Positions 46,229 to 56,517 are shown, counted from the stretch's first letter. The stretch is DNA of 64,000 nt from Rathayibacter sp. VKM Ac-2879 (GCF_015351245.1 NZ_JADKSO010000002.1:620001-684000); one strand, 5' to 3'. The notes: generated by a model from the sequence alone, not told the origin. Program-made: numbers and translations.

Positions 46229-47230
46229 TCAGCGTCCCCACCTCAGCGCGGCCGTCTGCACCGGCGCGTCCCAGAGCTCGGTGAGCGCATCGTCGAGCCT
46301 GAGCACAGAAAGCGAGAAGCCCTGCATCTCGAGCGAGGTCGTGTAGTTGCCGACCAGACTGCGCGTGACCGTGATGCCCTTCTCTGCCAAGGCTTCCGCG
46401 GCGCGGCGATAGGCGATGTAGAGCTCGATCTGCGGAGTGCCACCCATACCGTTTATGAAGAGCAGCACCCGGTCTCCGGAGGCGAACGGCAGGTCCTCGA
46501 GAATCGGCGCGAGGATGCGGTCCACGATCCGGTCGGCCGGCTCGAGAGGGATCTTCTCGCGTCCGGGCTCGCCGTGGATCCCGATCCCGATCTCGATCTC
46601 GTCCTCGCCCAGCTCGAAGCTCGGCTCGCCCGCGTGCGGGACGATGCACGGGGTGAGGGCGACCCCCATCGAGCGCACCTGGCCGTTGACGATCGAGGCG
46701 ACGGCCGCCACCTCGTCGAGGGAGTCGCCGCGCTCGGCGGCAGCGCCCGCGATCTTCTCGACGAGCACCGTGCCCGCGACACCTCGACGACCGGCCGTGT
46801 ACAGGGAGTCCTTGACGGCCACGTCGTCGTCGATCACCACGGACCGCACCTCGATGCCCTCGGCGGCCGCGAGCTCGGCGGCCGTCTCGAAGTTGAGGAC
46901 GTCTCCCGTGTAGTTCTTCACGAGGTGCAGCACACCGGCGCCGGCGTGCACGGCCTGCGTGGCGGCGACGATCGGATCGGGAGTCGGCGAAGTGAACACG
47001 GGGCCGGGTACGGCCGCGTCGAGCATCCCGAAGCCCACGAAACCGGCGTGCAGGGGCTCGTGCCCGCTGCCTCCGCCGCTGACGATGCCGACCTTGCCGG
47101 CGCGCGGAACGCCCGCGCGCACCACGAACAACGGATCCTTCTCGACTCGGACCAGATCGGCGTGCGCGAGGCCGAACCCGGCCACCGACTCCGCGACGAC
47201 GTTCTTCGGGTCGTTGATGAGCTTCTTCAT
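46229..47230 (-). CDS. dhaK: dihydroxyacetone kinase subunit DhaK
   Basis: DhaK binds dihydroxyacetone covalently via a histidine and hands it to DhaL for phosphorylation. The ATG at 47230 ([20 protein letters not shown]) has GGAGGAG upstream and gives 333 residues. [20 protein letters not shown] near 50 is the substrate loop. [14 protein letters not shown] near 215 contains the covalent histidine. The operon dhaK-dhaL-dhaM feeds dihydroxyacetone into glycolysis. Confidence 0.94.
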   Translation of the reverse strand: MKKLINDPKNVVAESVAGFGLAHADLVRVEKDPLFVVRAGVPRAGKVGIVSGGGSGHEPLHAGFVGFGMLDAAVPGPVFTSPTPDPIVAATQAVHAGAGVLHLVKNYTGDVLNFETAAELAAAEGIEVRSVVIDDDVAVKDSLYTAGRRGVAGTVLVEKIAGAAAERGDSLDEVAAVASIVNGQVRSMGVALTPCIVPHAGEPSFELGEDEIEIGIGIHGEPGREKIPLEPADRIVDRILAPILEDLPFASGDRVLLFINGMGGTPQIELYIAYRRAAEALAEKGITVTRSLVGNYTTSLEMQGFSLSVLRLDDALTELWDAPVQTAALRWGR

Positions 47231-47319
47231 CGAGGTCTCCTCCGGGTCGGACCACTGCGCGGGTGCCCCTCGCCTGCCGGGCCGGGGCCGACAGGCCCTC
47301 GGCGGATCCGGCCCGGATG

Positions 47320-47360
47320 TTCGGGTCCCGAAGTGGATCGCCGTCCGCACCGTTGCGGAC
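47320..47360 (-). promoter_or_regulatory. two palindromes upstream of dhaK
   Basis: TTCGGG-T-CCCGAA occupies 47320-47332, and GTCCGCA-CCGT-TGCGGAC occupies 47343-47360, about 90-130 bp upstream of dhaK. They may be operator sites for an unlinked regulator. No DhaR-like gene is nearby. Confidence 0.45.
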
Positions 47361-47404
47361 AGCGATGCCACGTTACGCCTTACATCGGCGGGCGAGGCAG
47401 GGCC

Positions 47405-48463
47405 TCAGGCACGATGTCGCGTCGCCTCCGCCCACGCCGAGAGTTTGGCCGTCGCGGCACCGGAGTCGACGGCCGCGGCCGCGCGATCGAGTGCGTCGCG
47501 GAACCGGTCGAGGATCGCCGTACGGATGAGGTCGGGGTCACGAGCGAGGTCGTAGGCGATGAGCCCAGCCGCCGCATTGAGGAGCACGATGTCGCGCACG
47601 GCGCCCTCCTCGCCCGCGAGCACCGCGCGGACGACGCCCGCGTTGTAGTTCGCGTCGCGACCGAGAAGATCGTCGATACTCGCCCGTCGCAGGCCCAGGT
47701 CGCGCGGATCGAGGTCGTGCTCGACGACGGACCCGCGGGACACCTCCCAGATGTGGCTGTGCCCCGTCGTGGTGAGCTCGTCGAGCCCATCGTCGCCGCG
47801 GAAGACGAGGGCGGTCGCCCCGCGGGTCTGGAACACGCCCACGAAGAGCGGGACGCGGTCGAGGTGCGCGACGCCGACGGCCGACGCCTCCGGCCGCGCC
47901 GGGTTGCAGAGCGGGCCGAGGAAGTTGAACACCGTCGGGACACCCAGCTCGCTCCGGACGGCTCCCGCGTGCCGGAAACCGGGATGGAACATCGCAGCGA
48001 AGACGAAGCCGATGCCGGTGGAGCGGAACACCTCCGCCACCCTCTCGGGCGAGATGCTGAGATCCACGCCCAGGGCCGCGAGCACGTCCGAGGAGCCGGA
48101 CGACGAGGACGCCGCCTTGTTGCCGTGCTTGATGACGGGGGTCCCGGCCGCGGCGGCGATGATCGCCGCCGTCGACGAGATGTTCACCGTCCCGAAGCGA
48201 TCCCCGCCGGTCCCCACGATGTCCAGGGCCATCGGATCCACGTCCAAGGGCAGCGCATGCTCGAGGATCGCGTCGCGGAACCCCACGATCTCGTCGACCG
48301 TCTCGCCCTTGGCGCGGAGCGCGATCAGCATTCCCGCGAGCTGCGCGGGAGTCGCCTCCCCGCGCATCACCTGCTCCATCGCCCAGGTCGCCTGGAAGAC
48401 GCTGAGATCGGAGGACTCCAAGAGAGTGCTGAGAAGGGACGGCCAGGACAGGGTTTCCGACAT
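47405..48463 (-). CDS. trpD: anthranilate phosphoribosyltransferase
   Basis: TrpD adds phosphoribosyl to anthranilate in tryptophan synthesis. The ATG at 48463 gives 352 residues. [20 protein letters not shown] near 80 is the PRPP-binding motif, [20 protein letters not shown] near 113 the second, and [20 protein letters not shown] near 160 the anthranilate side. It stands alone, apart from other trp genes, beside the respiratory cluster, as in other actinobacteria. It is divergent from ctaE over 77 bp. Confidence 0.93.
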   Translation of the reverse strand: MSETLSWPSLLSTLLESSDLSVFQATWAMEQVMRGEATPAQLAGMLIALRAKGETVDEIVGFRDAILEHALPLDVDPMALDIVGTGGDRFGTVNISSTAAIIAAAAGTPVIKHGNKAASSSSGSSDVLAALGVDLSISPERVAEVFRSTGIGFVFAAMFHPGFRHAGAVRSELGVPTVFNFLGPLCNPARPEASAVGVAHLDRVPLFVGVFQTRGATALVFRGDDGLDELTTTGHSHIWEVSRGSVVEHDLDPRDLGLRRASIDDLLGRDANYNAGVVRAVLAGEEGAVRDIVLLNAAAGLIAYDLARDPDLIRTAILDRFRDALDRAAAAVDSGAATAKLSAWAEATRHRA

Positions 48464-48527
48464 GGCTCTCAGATTATGTGACGAGGATCGCCGCGCGGGA
48501 AGTGCGAGTCGCCCTCCGGGCATCGGC

Positions 48528-48533
48528 CATAAT
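48528..48533 (+). promoter_or_regulatory. -10 of leaderless ctaE-qcrCAB transcript
   Basis: CATAAT lies seven bases before the GTG at 48541, so transcription would start at the start codon. No ribosome site is visible. Confidence 0.5.
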
Positions 48534-48540
48534 GGTCTGT

Positions 48541-49170
48541 GTGACGAGCACTTCTCTCTCCCCCACGGCCAGCGCGCCCGTAGTGAACCGACCCAACCCG
48601 GTCGCGGTCGGAACGATCGTCTGGCTGGGCAGCGAGGTCATGTTCTTCGCCGGCCTGTTCGCGATCTACTTCACCCTTCGCAGCACCTCTCCGGAGCTGT
48701 GGTCGGCCGAGACCAGCATCCTCAACGTGCCCTACGCGAGCGTGAACACGGTGATCCTGGTCGCGTCGTCGTTCACGTGCCAGTTCGGGGTGTTCGCCGC
48801 CGAGCGCCTTCAGCCGCGTGCCACGGGCCTCAGCCCCATGAAGTGGGGCATGGTCGAGTGGTTCTTCCTCACCTACGCCCTGGGCGCGATCTTCGTGTCG
48901 GGCCAGGTCTTCGAGTACGCGACCCTCGTCTCCGAGGGCGTGAGCCTCTCGAGCAACGCCTACGGCTCGGCCTTCTACCTCACGACCGGCTTCCACGCTC
49001 TGCACGTGACCGGCGGCCTCATCGCCTTCCTCCTCGTCATCGGCCGTGGCTTCGCCGTCAAGAACTTCGGCCACAAAGAGGCGACCAGCGCGATCGTCGT
49101 GTCCTACTACTGGCACTTCGTCGATGTGGTCTGGGTCGGCCTGTTCTTCGTCATCTACTTCCTGAAGTGA
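48541..49170 (+). CDS. ctaE: cytochrome c oxidase subunit III
   Basis: CtaE is subunit III of the aa3 oxidase. The GTG at 48541 gives 209 residues with five membrane spans: [20 protein letters not shown] near 22, [20 protein letters not shown] near 105 and [20 protein letters not shown] near 145 are the family segments. An in-frame ATG at 48532 is possible, but the GTG sits where a leaderless message would begin. It leads the ctaE-qcrC-qcrA-qcrB operon. Confidence 0.94.
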   Translation: MTSTSLSPTASAPVVNRPNPVAVGTIVWLGSEVMFFAGLFAIYFTLRSTSPELWSAETSILNVPYASVNTVILVASSFTCQFGVFAAERLQPRATGLSPMKWGMVEWFFLTYALGAIFVSGQVFEYATLVSEGVSLSSNAYGSAFYLTTGFHALHVTGGLIAFLLVIGRGFAVKNFGHKEATSAIVVSYYWHFVDVVWVGLFFVIYFLK

Positions 49171-49223
49171 CGCGCGCACCGATGAATCGCCAGTCCCCCG
49201 AACCCCGCAGGAAGGTTGCCTCG

Positions 49224-50030
49224 ATGGCCTCCCCGAAGTCGAAGAGCCGTGTCAAGAAGGGTCGTCGTCACCCCCTCGCCACGCTGGCCCTGATCGCGAT
49301 CGGCCTGGGCCTCACCGGCGGCGCCTACGCGGCCGTCGGAGTCGCCACCTCTGCCTCCGCCGAGACCTCGGCGACGAGCCAGCAGACCATCGAGGAGGGC
49401 TCCAAGCTCTTCGCGGCGAACTGCGCCACCTGCCACGGGCTCTCGGCCACCGGCACCGGCAGCGCGCCGTCGCTGGTCGGCGTCGGAGCGGCCTCCGTCG
49501 ACTTCCAGGTCGGCACAGGCCGCATGCCGATGCAGATGCAGGGCCCTCAGGCTCTCGAGAAGCCGGTCCAGTTCACCGACGACCAGATCGCGGCGCTCGC
49601 GGCCTACGTCGCCTCTCTGGCCCCCGGCCCGGCGATCCCCGAGGGCCAGGTCCTCGACGGACAGGGCGACACCGCGAAGGGCGCGGAGCTCTTCCGCATC
49701 AACTGCGCGATGTGCCACAACGTCGCAGGCGCCGGCGGCGCGCTCACCGAGGGCAAGTTCGCTCCCCCTCTGGGTGGCGTCACCCCCGCGCACATCTACG
49801 AGGCGATGGTCACCGGACCGCAGAACATGCCGGTCTTCAACGACCTCAACATCTCCCCTGAGGACAAGCGCGACATCATCTCGTACCTCAAGTACATCGA
49901 TGCCAACCCGTCTCCCGGCGGATTCGCGCTCGGTTCTCTCGGACCGGTCGCGGAGGGCCTCTTCCTCTGGATCTTCGGGCTCGGCGCGATCGTCGCCCTG
50001 ACGGTGTGGATCACCGCGCGATCCAACTGA
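49224..50030 (+). CDS. qcrC: diheme cytochrome c subunit QcrC of the bc1 complex
   Basis: QcrC brings two heme c groups and links bc1 to the oxidase, replacing soluble cytochrome c. The ATG at 49224 with AGGAAGG upstream gives 268 residues. There is a signal/membrane segment at about 13-45 (HPLATLALIAIGLGLTGGAY). The two heme sites are CATCH near 70 and CAMCH near 170. A C-terminal membrane anchor (GLFLWIFGLGAIVALTVWI) ends the protein, placing the hemes outside. Confidence 0.95.
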   Translation: MASPKSKSRVKKGRRHPLATLALIAIGLGLTGGAYAAVGVATSASAETSATSQQTIEEGSKLFAANCATCHGLSATGTGSAPSLVGVGAASVDFQVGTGRMPMQMQGPQALEKPVQFTDDQIAALAAYVASLAPGPAIPEGQVLDGQGDTAKGAELFRINCAMCHNVAGAGGALTEGKFAPPLGGVTPAHIYEAMVTGPQNMPVFNDLNISPEDKRDIISYLKYIDANPSPGGFALGSLGPVAEGLFLWIFGLGAIVALTVWITARSN

Positions 50031-50104
50031 CTTCCTCAGCGCCCTGATCGGCGCGACTTCCCTTCGGCACCGAACGGCGCCCGCACGGCGTGAAAAGGAG
50101 AACC

Positions 50105-51163
50105 ATGGCAGAGCACGATGAGGGTGGCAGCGACCTCGCCACCTCGTCGGCCACCGGGCACGGGACGGCTTCGGCCGGCACCGCGGTCGTGACGCGGGAC
50201 CGCGTCCAAGACCCGGGCCTCCCGCCGCACCGCCCCCGGATGACCGACCTCGACCCCAAGGTCGAGAAGCGTGCCGAGCGCACGGTGTACACGCTCTTCT
50301 ACCTCTCCTTCGCGGGCTCGATCTTCGCCGTGGCCGCCTACATGGCGTTCCCCATCACCGACGACATCTCCTCCGTTCGCATGAACACGCTGTTCATCGG
50401 ACTCGGCATGTCGCTCGCGCTCCTCGCTCTCGGCATCGCGGCGGTGCACTGGGGCAAGCAGCTGATGTCTGATCACGAGGGCATCGACATCCGCCACCCC
50501 GTCCGTAGCGCAGAGCCCACCCGCGCCCGTGCGATCGAGATCTTCGACCAGGCCGACAAGGAGTCCGGCTTCGGCCGTCGCTCGCTCGTCAGGAACAGCC
50601 TGATCGCCTCCCTCGTGGTGTTCCCGCTCCCCGCGGTCATCCTGTTCCGCGGTCTCGGGCCGCAGGACGAGAACCCGGTCGCGCTCCTCAAGACGACCCT
50701 GTGGAAGGAGGGCACCCGGCTCACGCTCGACCCCTCCGGCGCGCCGATCCTGGCGTCAGACGTCACTCTCGGGTCGGCCTTCCACGTGATCCCGGAGGGA
50801 CTGCTCGAGGCGGAGGGCATGCTCGAGGAGAAGGCCAAGGCGGCCGTCCTCCTCATGCGTCTGAAGCCGGAAGACCTCATCGTCAGTGAGGGTCGCGAGA
50901 CCTGGAACTACGACGGAATCGTCGCCTACTCCAAGATCTGCACGCACGTCGGCTGCCCCGTGGCACTGTACGAGCAGCAGACCCACCACCTGCTGTGCCC
51001 GTGCCACCAGTCGCAGTTCGACATCACGCGCGAGGCCGCCGTCATCTTCGGCCCGGCGAAGCGTCCGCTTCCGCAGCTCCCCATCACCGTCGACGCCGAT
51101 GGCTACCTGGTCGCCCGCAGCGACTTCACGGAGCCCGTCGGGCCGTCCTTCTGGGAGCGATGA
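50105..51163 (+). CDS. qcrA: Rieske iron-sulfur subunit QcrA
   Basis: QcrA is the Rieske protein of the bc1 complex. The ATG at 50105 (AAAAGGAGAACC upstream) gives 352 residues. Three membrane spans in the N-terminal part (TLFYLSFAGSIFAVAAYMAF; TLFIGLGMSLALLALGIAAV; LIASLVVFPLPAVILFRGLG) are typical of actinobacterial QcrA. The 2Fe-2S ligands are in CTHVGCPV near 282 and CPCHQSQFD near 301. The start at 50090 (GTG) is less likely. Confidence 0.95.
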   Translation: MAEHDEGGSDLATSSATGHGTASAGTAVVTRDRVQDPGLPPHRPRMTDLDPKVEKRAERTVYTLFYLSFAGSIFAVAAYMAFPITDDISSVRMNTLFIGLGMSLALLALGIAAVHWGKQLMSDHEGIDIRHPVRSAEPTRARAIEIFDQADKESGFGRRSLVRNSLIASLVVFPLPAVILFRGLGPQDENPVALLKTTLWKEGTRLTLDPSGAPILASDVTLGSAFHVIPEGLLEAEGMLEEKAKAAVLLMRLKPEDLIVSEGRETWNYDGIVAYSKICTHVGCPVALYEQQTHHLLCPCHQSQFDITREAAVIFGPAKRPLPQLPITVDADGYLVARSDFTEPVGPSFWER

Positions 51164-51166
51164 GAC

Positions 51167-52822
51167 ATGTCCACCACCACACCCTCCCATCCCTCCTCGT
51201 CCGCCGCTGAATCGGATGACGGGGTCATCCTGGGCACCGGAAAGATCCAGAAGGGCTTCGTCGGGGCGGCTTCGAACTACATCGATGAGCGCACGAGCAT
51301 CTCGGCGGTCGTCAAGGAGTTCGGTCGTAAGATCTTCCCCGATCACTGGTCGTTCCTGCTCGGCGAGGTTGCTCTTTACAGTTTCGTCATCATCCTCCTG
51401 TCGGGCACCTTCCTGACCTTCTTCTTCCAGGCCTCGATGGTCGAGACGCACTACGAGGGCAACTACCTGCCACTCAAGGGCATCGAGATGTCGGCGGCGA
51501 TGAACTCCGCGCTCGACATCTCGTTCGACATCCGCGGCGGTCTGCTGATGCGCCAGATCCACCACTGGGCGGCCCTGCTGTTCGTGGCGTCCATCGGCCT
51601 CCACATGCTCCGCATCTTCTTCACCGGAGCCTTCCGCAAGCCGCGCGAGCTCAACTGGGTCATTGGCTTCGTGCTCTTCATCCTCGCGATGGCCGAGGGA
51701 TTCACGGGCTACTCCCTCCCCGACGATCTCCTTTCCGGAAACGGTCTGCGGATCATCGACGGAATGGTCAAGGGCATCCCCCTGGTGGGCACGTGGATCT
51801 CGTTCCTCGTCTTCGGCGGAGAGTTCCCGGGCACCGACATAGTCGGACGCCTCTACACCCTGCACATCCTGCTCCTGCCTGCACTGGTGCTCGCGTTCAT
51901 CGCGCTCCACCTCGTGTTCGTGGTCGTGCACAAGCACACACAGTTCCCGGGAGCAGGCAAGACCGAGCAGAACGTGGTCGGTTACCCCGTGCTCCCCGTC
52001 TACGCGGCCAAGGCCGGCGGATTCTTCTTCATCGTCTTCGGCGTCGTGGTCCTCATCGCCTCGCTCTTCACGATCAACCCGATCTGGAACTACGGCCCGT
52101 ACGACCCTTCCCCCGTCTCGGCGGGTACGCAGCCCGACTGGTACATCGGCTTCGCCGATGGTGCGCTACGCCTGATCCCGCCGGGACTCGAGTGGGCCAT
52201 CCCCGGTGTCGGGACTCTGTCCTTCAACATCCTGATCCCGCTCGTCGGCCTCGGATTGTTCATCGCCGTGGTCCTCCTCTACCCGTTCCTCGAGGCGTGG
52301 ATCACGGGCGACAAGCGGGAGCACCACCTGCTCGACCGCCCGCGGAACGCGGCAACCCGGACCTCCATCGGTGCGGCGGGAGTCACCTTCTACGCGGGTC
52401 TGTGGGCGGCGGCATCGTCGGACATCATCGCGACCCACTTCCACCTCACGATGGAGGGCGTCATCCACGCCCTGCAGTTCGTGGTCATCGTCGGTCCGTT
52501 CATCGCCTACTTCATCACCAAGCGCATTTGTCTCGCGCTGCAGAAGAAGGACCGGGAGATCGCCCTTCACGGTTTCGAGTCCGGACGCATCGTCCGCCTC
52601 CCCGGCGGCGAGTTCATCGAGGTGCACCAGCAGCTTGACGAGTACGAGCGCTGGAAGCTGGTCAGCCAGGACGAGTACGAGCCGCTGATGATCCGCCCGG
52701 ATTCGCGCGGTCGGATCACCGCCCCGCAGCGCGTCCGTGCCGGCCTCTCGCGCTGGTTCTTCGAGGACCGCATCACCCCCGTCACACAGAAGGAGCTCGA
52801 GAGCTCGCACAGCGAGCACTGA
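51167..52822 (+). CDS. qcrB: cytochrome b subunit QcrB
   Basis: QcrB is the quinol-oxidising diheme cytochrome b. The 551-residue protein has the b-type core spans: HWSFLLGEVALYSFVIILLS near 63, RQIHHWAALLFVASIGLHML near 130 and LPALVLAFIALHLVFVVVHK near 235 (heme-ligand histidines). It ends with a soluble cytoplasmic region of roughly 130 residues, as in actinobacteria. It starts three bases after qcrA. A strong hairpin follows the gene. Confidence 0.96.
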   Translation: MSTTTPSHPSSSAAESDDGVILGTGKIQKGFVGAASNYIDERTSISAVVKEFGRKIFPDHWSFLLGEVALYSFVIILLSGTFLTFFFQASMVETHYEGNYLPLKGIEMSAAMNSALDISFDIRGGLLMRQIHHWAALLFVASIGLHMLRIFFTGAFRKPRELNWVIGFVLFILAMAEGFTGYSLPDDLLSGNGLRIIDGMVKGIPLVGTWISFLVFGGEFPGTDIVGRLYTLHILLLPALVLAFIALHLVFVVVHKHTQFPGAGKTEQNVVGYPVLPVYAAKAGGFFFIVFGVVVLIASLFTINPIWNYGPYDPSPVSAGTQPDWYIGFADGALRLIPPGLEWAIPGVGTLSFNILIPLVGLGLFIAVVLLYPFLEAWITGDKREHHLLDRPRNAATRTSIGAAGVTFYAGLWAAASSDIIATHFHLTMEGVIHALQFVVIVGPFIAYFITKRICLALQKKDREIALHGFESGRIVRLPGGEFIEVHQQLDEYERWKLVSQDEYEPLMIRPDSRGRITAPQRVRAGLSRWFFEDRITPVTQKELESSHSEH

Positions 52823-52832
52823 CTCCTCCCTT

Positions 52833-52870
52833 CGAAGGGCCCGGACGCGACTTGTCGTCCGGGCCCTTCG
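52833..52870 (+). terminator. terminator after qcrB
   Basis: CGAAGGGCCCGGAC and GTCCGGGCCCTTCG pair perfectly over 14 bp around a 10-base loop, 10 bp after the qcrB stop. This ends the ctaE-qcrCAB unit. Confidence 0.88.
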
Positions 52871-52968
52871 GCATGTGTCCGTCCCTCCGGAGTCGTGCCT
52901 CGGTCACCTCGCCACTCTCGCCGATGCCGCCCGCACTCAAAGGCGCGCAGAAGAACGCCAGCCAGGTC

Positions 52969-53391
52969 TCATCGGTGACGGCGCACCCCTTTGAGGACCC
53001 GGTCCACCTGGTTCTTGGCGCCGTGAACGGCCACGCCGACGAGGTCGAGGTCGTCACCCGCCGCTGCCGCCACAATCTCGCGGTTCGCCGCGTCGTGCCC
53101 GGTGGCGAACATCCCCGCATCGAAGACGGCGATGTCGAGTTCCCGAGCGACGGCCCGGGATCGGACACCTCGCAAGTCCTCTCGGTCGCCTTCGAGGACC
53201 ATGATGGGCTGTCCGAGCAGCGGCCGGTACACCGTACCGTCCGCGTCGACGTACGGGGCGCCGGCAAGGCGGGGGTCGGCGGCCACGCCGCTCGCAAGGA
53301 ACGCGGCGACATTGGCCACCTGCCACGGCTCGAGATCGTCGCGCAGGACGAGAGCTACACGGGTCGGGAATCGGACGGGTTCATCGGTCAT
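52969..53391 (-). CDS. DUF2000-family protein
   Basis: The 140-residue protein (MTDEPVRFPTRVALVLRDDL) has the DUF2000 features LEPWQVANVAAFLASGVAAD near 19 and GQPIMVLEGDREDLRGVRSR near 53. The family is thought to bind small molecules; function is unproven. It is divergent, over 49 bp, from an AraC-family regulator, a recurring pairing that suggests regulation by it. Confidence 0.85.
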   Translation of the reverse strand: MTDEPVRFPTRVALVLRDDLEPWQVANVAAFLASGVAADPRLAGAPYVDADGTVYRPLLGQPIMVLEGDREDLRGVRSRAVARELDIAVFDAGMFATGHDAANREIVAAAAGDDLDLVGVAVHGAKNQVDRVLKGVRRHR

Positions 53392-53440
53392 GACCTGATG
53401 ATCGCGTGACGATGACACTGATGTCTTGTACGTTCCTCGC

Positions 53441-54229
53441 ATGACGGACGCGACCTCCCTCCGCGCGTGGCACCCCTCGGTACCGGGGGTGCGTGAGGTC
53501 CTCCACGCCCGGATGACCGATCATGCCTACCCGGCTCACGCGCATGCCGACTGGGCCCTCATGCTCGTCGACGTCGGTGCGGTCGTCTACGACCTCGGAG
53601 GCAGAGAGCGGATCGCCGACTCCTCGACGGCGACGCTGCTGCCGCCCGGCGTCGCCCATGACGGCCGCGCTGCGCCCGGAAGCGACGGGTTCCAGAAGCG
53701 GGTCGCCTACCTCGACGCGACGTGGGCGCCCGAAGATCTCGCTGGCTCCCTCGTCGACCGGCCAGGCCGCTCCGATCTGCTCACCGCGACCCGGCGCGCA
53801 CACCGGGCCCTGGCCACGGCCGGTGAGGAGCTCGCCGCCGAGACCGCGCTGCTCACCCTGGCCGAAAGCATCATCGCCGGATCGAAGACCGCCGCCCCGC
53901 CCGCGGGCAGCGCAGTCCTCGCGAGTCGTCTGCGCGACCTGATCGAGAGCGAAATCGTCCGGGGAGTCACGCTCGCCGAGGCGGCGCGGCTCCTCGGGGC
54001 ACATCCTGGGCACCTCTCGCGGTCGTTCTCCTCGACCTACGGTCTGCCGCCCCACCGCTATCTCACCAGCCGGCGCGTCGACCTCGCACGACGGCTCCTG
54101 CTGAGCGGCTCCCGACCGGCAGCCGTGGCGATCGCCGCCGGCTTCTACGATCAGGCACACTTCACCCGACACTTCCGGCAGGTGATGGGAACCACTCCGA
54201 GTTCTTTCGCCACCTCCGCGACTCGCTGA
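53441..54229 (+). CDS. AraC-family transcriptional regulator
   Basis: The 262-residue protein has an N-terminal cupin-like ligand domain (REVLHARMTDHAYPAHAHAD) and a C-terminal double helix-turn-helix: VTLAEAARLLGAHPGHLSRS near 176 and RPAAVAIAAGFYDQAHFTRH near 227. The ATG at 53441 is used because the in-frame upstream codon at 53426 lies in the probable promoter. It most likely controls the adjacent DUF2000 gene. The effector is unknown. Confidence 0.9.
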   Translation: MTDATSLRAWHPSVPGVREVLHARMTDHAYPAHAHADWALMLVDVGAVVYDLGGRERIADSSTATLLPPGVAHDGRAAPGSDGFQKRVAYLDATWAPEDLAGSLVDRPGRSDLLTATRRAHRALATAGEELAAETALLTLAESIIAGSKTAAPPAGSAVLASRLRDLIESEIVRGVTLAEAARLLGAHPGHLSRSFSSTYGLPPHRYLTSRRVDLARRLLLSGSRPAAVAIAAGFYDQAHFTRHFRQVMGTTPSSFATSATR

Positions 54230-54306
54230 CCGCAGGCGATGTCGCGTCCCGGGCCGAGCCCCTGGCCCGAACGAAGCCGTTCACTTCGGGGCGGCAAAGC
54301 AGAAGA

Positions 54307-54342
54307 ACCGGGTGTGCGGGGAACGAACCCCGCACACCCGGT
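54307..54342. terminator. bidirectional hairpin terminator
   Basis: ACCGGGTGTGCGGGG and its complement form a perfect 15-bp stem with loop AACGAA between the convergent araC-type gene and ctaF. It can serve both. Confidence 0.88.
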
Positions 54343-54362
54343 CCTGAGCCGGAGGCGACGCC

Positions 54363-54779
54363 TCAGCGGGCGAAATACCCGCGATAGTACTCGTACACCC
54401 AGCCGGCGATCGCGACGAGGAAGATGCCGACGGCGATGTAGGTGATCCAGAAGCCGACCGCGAGGCCCAGGAATGCGAGGGCCGCGGAGCCGCCGAGGAT
54501 CAGCGGCCACCAGCTCCACGGGCTGAAGAAGCCCAGCTCGGGGTCTCCGTCGTCGATATCGGCGTCGAGGCGATCCTCGGGGAGCTCAGCGCCCTGCGCC
54601 TTGTGCACGCGTCCCACGTAGAACGCGATGAACGCGCCGAGCACCGAGGAGAGGAAGATCGCCACGGCGCCGACCCACTCCACCCGGCCGGTGTCGATGA
54701 GCGACCAGACGACGTAGGTGCCGTCGGCGACGAGGAAGAACGCAGCGAGGAGCCAGAACAGATTGACGTTGGCGCGCAT
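54363..54779 (-). CDS. ctaF: actinobacterial cytochrome c oxidase subunit IV
   Basis: CtaF is the small actinobacterial-specific oxidase subunit. The 138-residue protein has four membrane spans (NLFWLLAAFFLVADGTYVVW; VEWVGAVAIFLSSVLGAFIA; WWPLILGGSAALAFLGLAVG; VGIFLVAIAGWVYEYYRGYF). An acidic loop after residue 65 is typical. It is the last gene of the ctaC-ctaD-ctaF run, four bases after ctaD. Confidence 0.92.
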   Translation of the reverse strand: MRANVNLFWLLAAFFLVADGTYVVWSLIDTGRVEWVGAVAIFLSSVLGAFIAFYVGRVHKAQGAELPEDRLDADIDDGDPELGFFSPWSWWPLILGGSAALAFLGLAVGFWITYIAVGIFLVAIAGWVYEYYRGYFAR

Positions 54780-54783
54780 GGCC

Positions 54784-56511
54784 CTACTTCACCGTGCCTT
54801 CGGACTTGTCGTACGTGGGGGCGTCCGGAGCATCCTTCGCCGGGCCGATGCCGACGGGGATGCCGGCCTCGGGGTGGTTGAGGTCGAAGGCCGGAGCCTC
54901 GCTACGGATGCGCGGGATGGACGTGAAGTTGTGGCGGGGAGGAGGGCAGGACGTCGCCCATTCCAGCGAGCGGGAGAAGCCCCACGGATCGTTCACCGTG
55001 ACGCGCGGCGCCTTGCGGGCCGTGATGTACACGTTGAGGAAGAACGGGATGAGCGAGACCGCGAGGATCATCGCGCCGATCGTCGAAAGCTGGTTCATCC
55101 AGGTGAAGCCGTCGCCCGGGAGGTAGCTCGCGTAGCGGCGGGGCATACCCACGACTCCGAGCCAGTGCTGGATGAGGAACGTCGTGTGGAAACCGATGAA
55201 GAGCAGCCAGAAGTGCCACTTTCCGAGGGTCTCGTTGAGCATCTTGCCGGTCCACTTGGGCCACCAGAAGTAGAAGCCCGAGAACATCGCGAAGACGACG
55301 GTGCCGAAGACGACGTAATGGAAGTGAGCCACGACGAAGTAGGTGTCGGACACGTGGAAGTCGAGCGGCGGGGACGCAAGGATGACGCCGGTGAGACCAC
55401 CGAAGGTGAAGGTGATGAGGAAGCCGATCGCCCAGATCATCGGGGTCTCGAACGTCACCGAGCCGCGCCACATCGTTCCGATCCAGTTGAAGATCTTCAC
55501 ACCGGTGGGGACCGCGATGAGCATCGTCATCAGAGAGAAGAACGGCAGCAGCACCGAGCCCGTGACGTACATGTGGTGCGCCCACACCGTGACGGAAAGC
55601 GCTGCGATCGAGATCGTCGCGTAGATGAGGGTCTTGTAGCCGAAGATCGGCTTGCGGCTGAACACCGGGAACACCTCGGACACGATGCCGAAGAACGGCA
55701 GCGCGATGATGTACACCTCGGGGTGCCCGAAGAACCAGAACAGGTGCTGCCAGAGCAGCACGCCACCGTTCGCCGCGTCGTAGACGTGGGCGTCGAACAC
55801 TCTGTCGGCTCCCAGGGCGAACATCGCCGCCGCGAGGACGGGGAACGCGAGGAGCACGAGGATCGACGTCACGAGAATGTTCCACGTGAAGATCGGCATA
55901 CGGAACATCGTCATGCCCGGTGCCCGCATGGTGATGATCGTCGTGATGAAGTTCACCGCGCCGAGGATGGTCCCGAAGCCCGAGAGCGCGAGGCCGAACA
56001 CCCAGAGGTTGCCTCCCAAGCCCGGCGAGAACGTCGTGCTCGACAGCGGCGCGTAGGCGAACCATCCGAACGAGGCCGCGCCCTGAGGCGTGACGAAGCC
56101 GGCGACCGCGATGAGCGAGCCGAAGCTGTACAGCCAGTAGGCGAAGGCGTTCAGTCGCGGGAAGGCGACGTCGGGGGCTCCGATCTGCAGCGGCATGAGC
56201 ACGTTGGCGAAACCGGCGAACAGCGGCGTCGCGAACATCAGCAGCATGATCGTGCCGTGCATCGTGAAGAGCTGGTTGTACTGCTCGCGAGTCTCGACGA
56301 CGGCGAGGCCGGGCTCGAAGAGCTGTGCGCGGATGACGAGGGCCATCACCCCGGCGATGCAGAAGTAGAGGAACGAGGTGATCAGATACATGTACCCGAT
56401 GACCTTGTGGTCGGTCGACGTCATCCAGCGGACGAGGACGTTCGCCTTGCGCTGGACCGGTGGGGTCCCACCGAACGCTCGCGTCGGTGCGGGTGCCGTA
56501 GCGGTGCTCAT
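54784..56511 (-). CDS. ctaD: cytochrome c oxidase subunit I
   Basis: CtaD holds heme a and the heme a3-CuB centre where oxygen is reduced. The 575-residue protein has 12 spans. [20 protein letters not shown] near 84 carries a heme-ligand histidine. [20 protein letters not shown] near 255 holds the His-Tyr pair and CuB ligand. [11 protein letters not shown] near 312 has CuB histidines. [20 protein letters not shown] near 393 has the heme ligands. The N-terminal Thr/Ala-rich and C-terminal Pro/Lys-rich ends are variable. Confidence 0.97.
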   Translation of the reverse strand: MSTATAPAPTRAFGGTPPVQRKANVLVRWMTSTDHKVIGYMYLITSFLYFCIAGVMALVIRAQLFEPGLAVVETREQYNQLFTMHGTIMLLMFATPLFAGFANVLMPLQIGAPDVAFPRLNAFAYWLYSFGSLIAVAGFVTPQGAASFGWFAYAPLSSTTFSPGLGGNLWVFGLALSGFGTILGAVNFITTIITMRAPGMTMFRMPIFTWNILVTSILVLLAFPVLAAAMFALGADRVFDAHVYDAANGGVLLWQHLFWFFGHPEVYIIALPFFGIVSEVFPVFSRKPIFGYKTLIYATISIAALSVTVWAHHMYVTGSVLLPFFSLMTMLIAVPTGVKIFNWIGTMWRGSVTFETPMIWAIGFLITFTFGGLTGVILASPPLDFHVSDTYFVVAHFHYVVFGTVVFAMFSGFYFWWPKWTGKMLNETLGKWHFWLLFIGFHTTFLIQHWLGVVGMPRRYASYLPGDGFTWMNQLSTIGAMILAVSLIPFFLNVYITARKAPRVTVNDPWGFSRSLEWATSCPPPRHNFTSIPRIRSEAPAFDLNHPEAGIPVGIGPAKDAPDAPTYDKSEGTVK

Positions 56512-56517
56512 GCTCCC

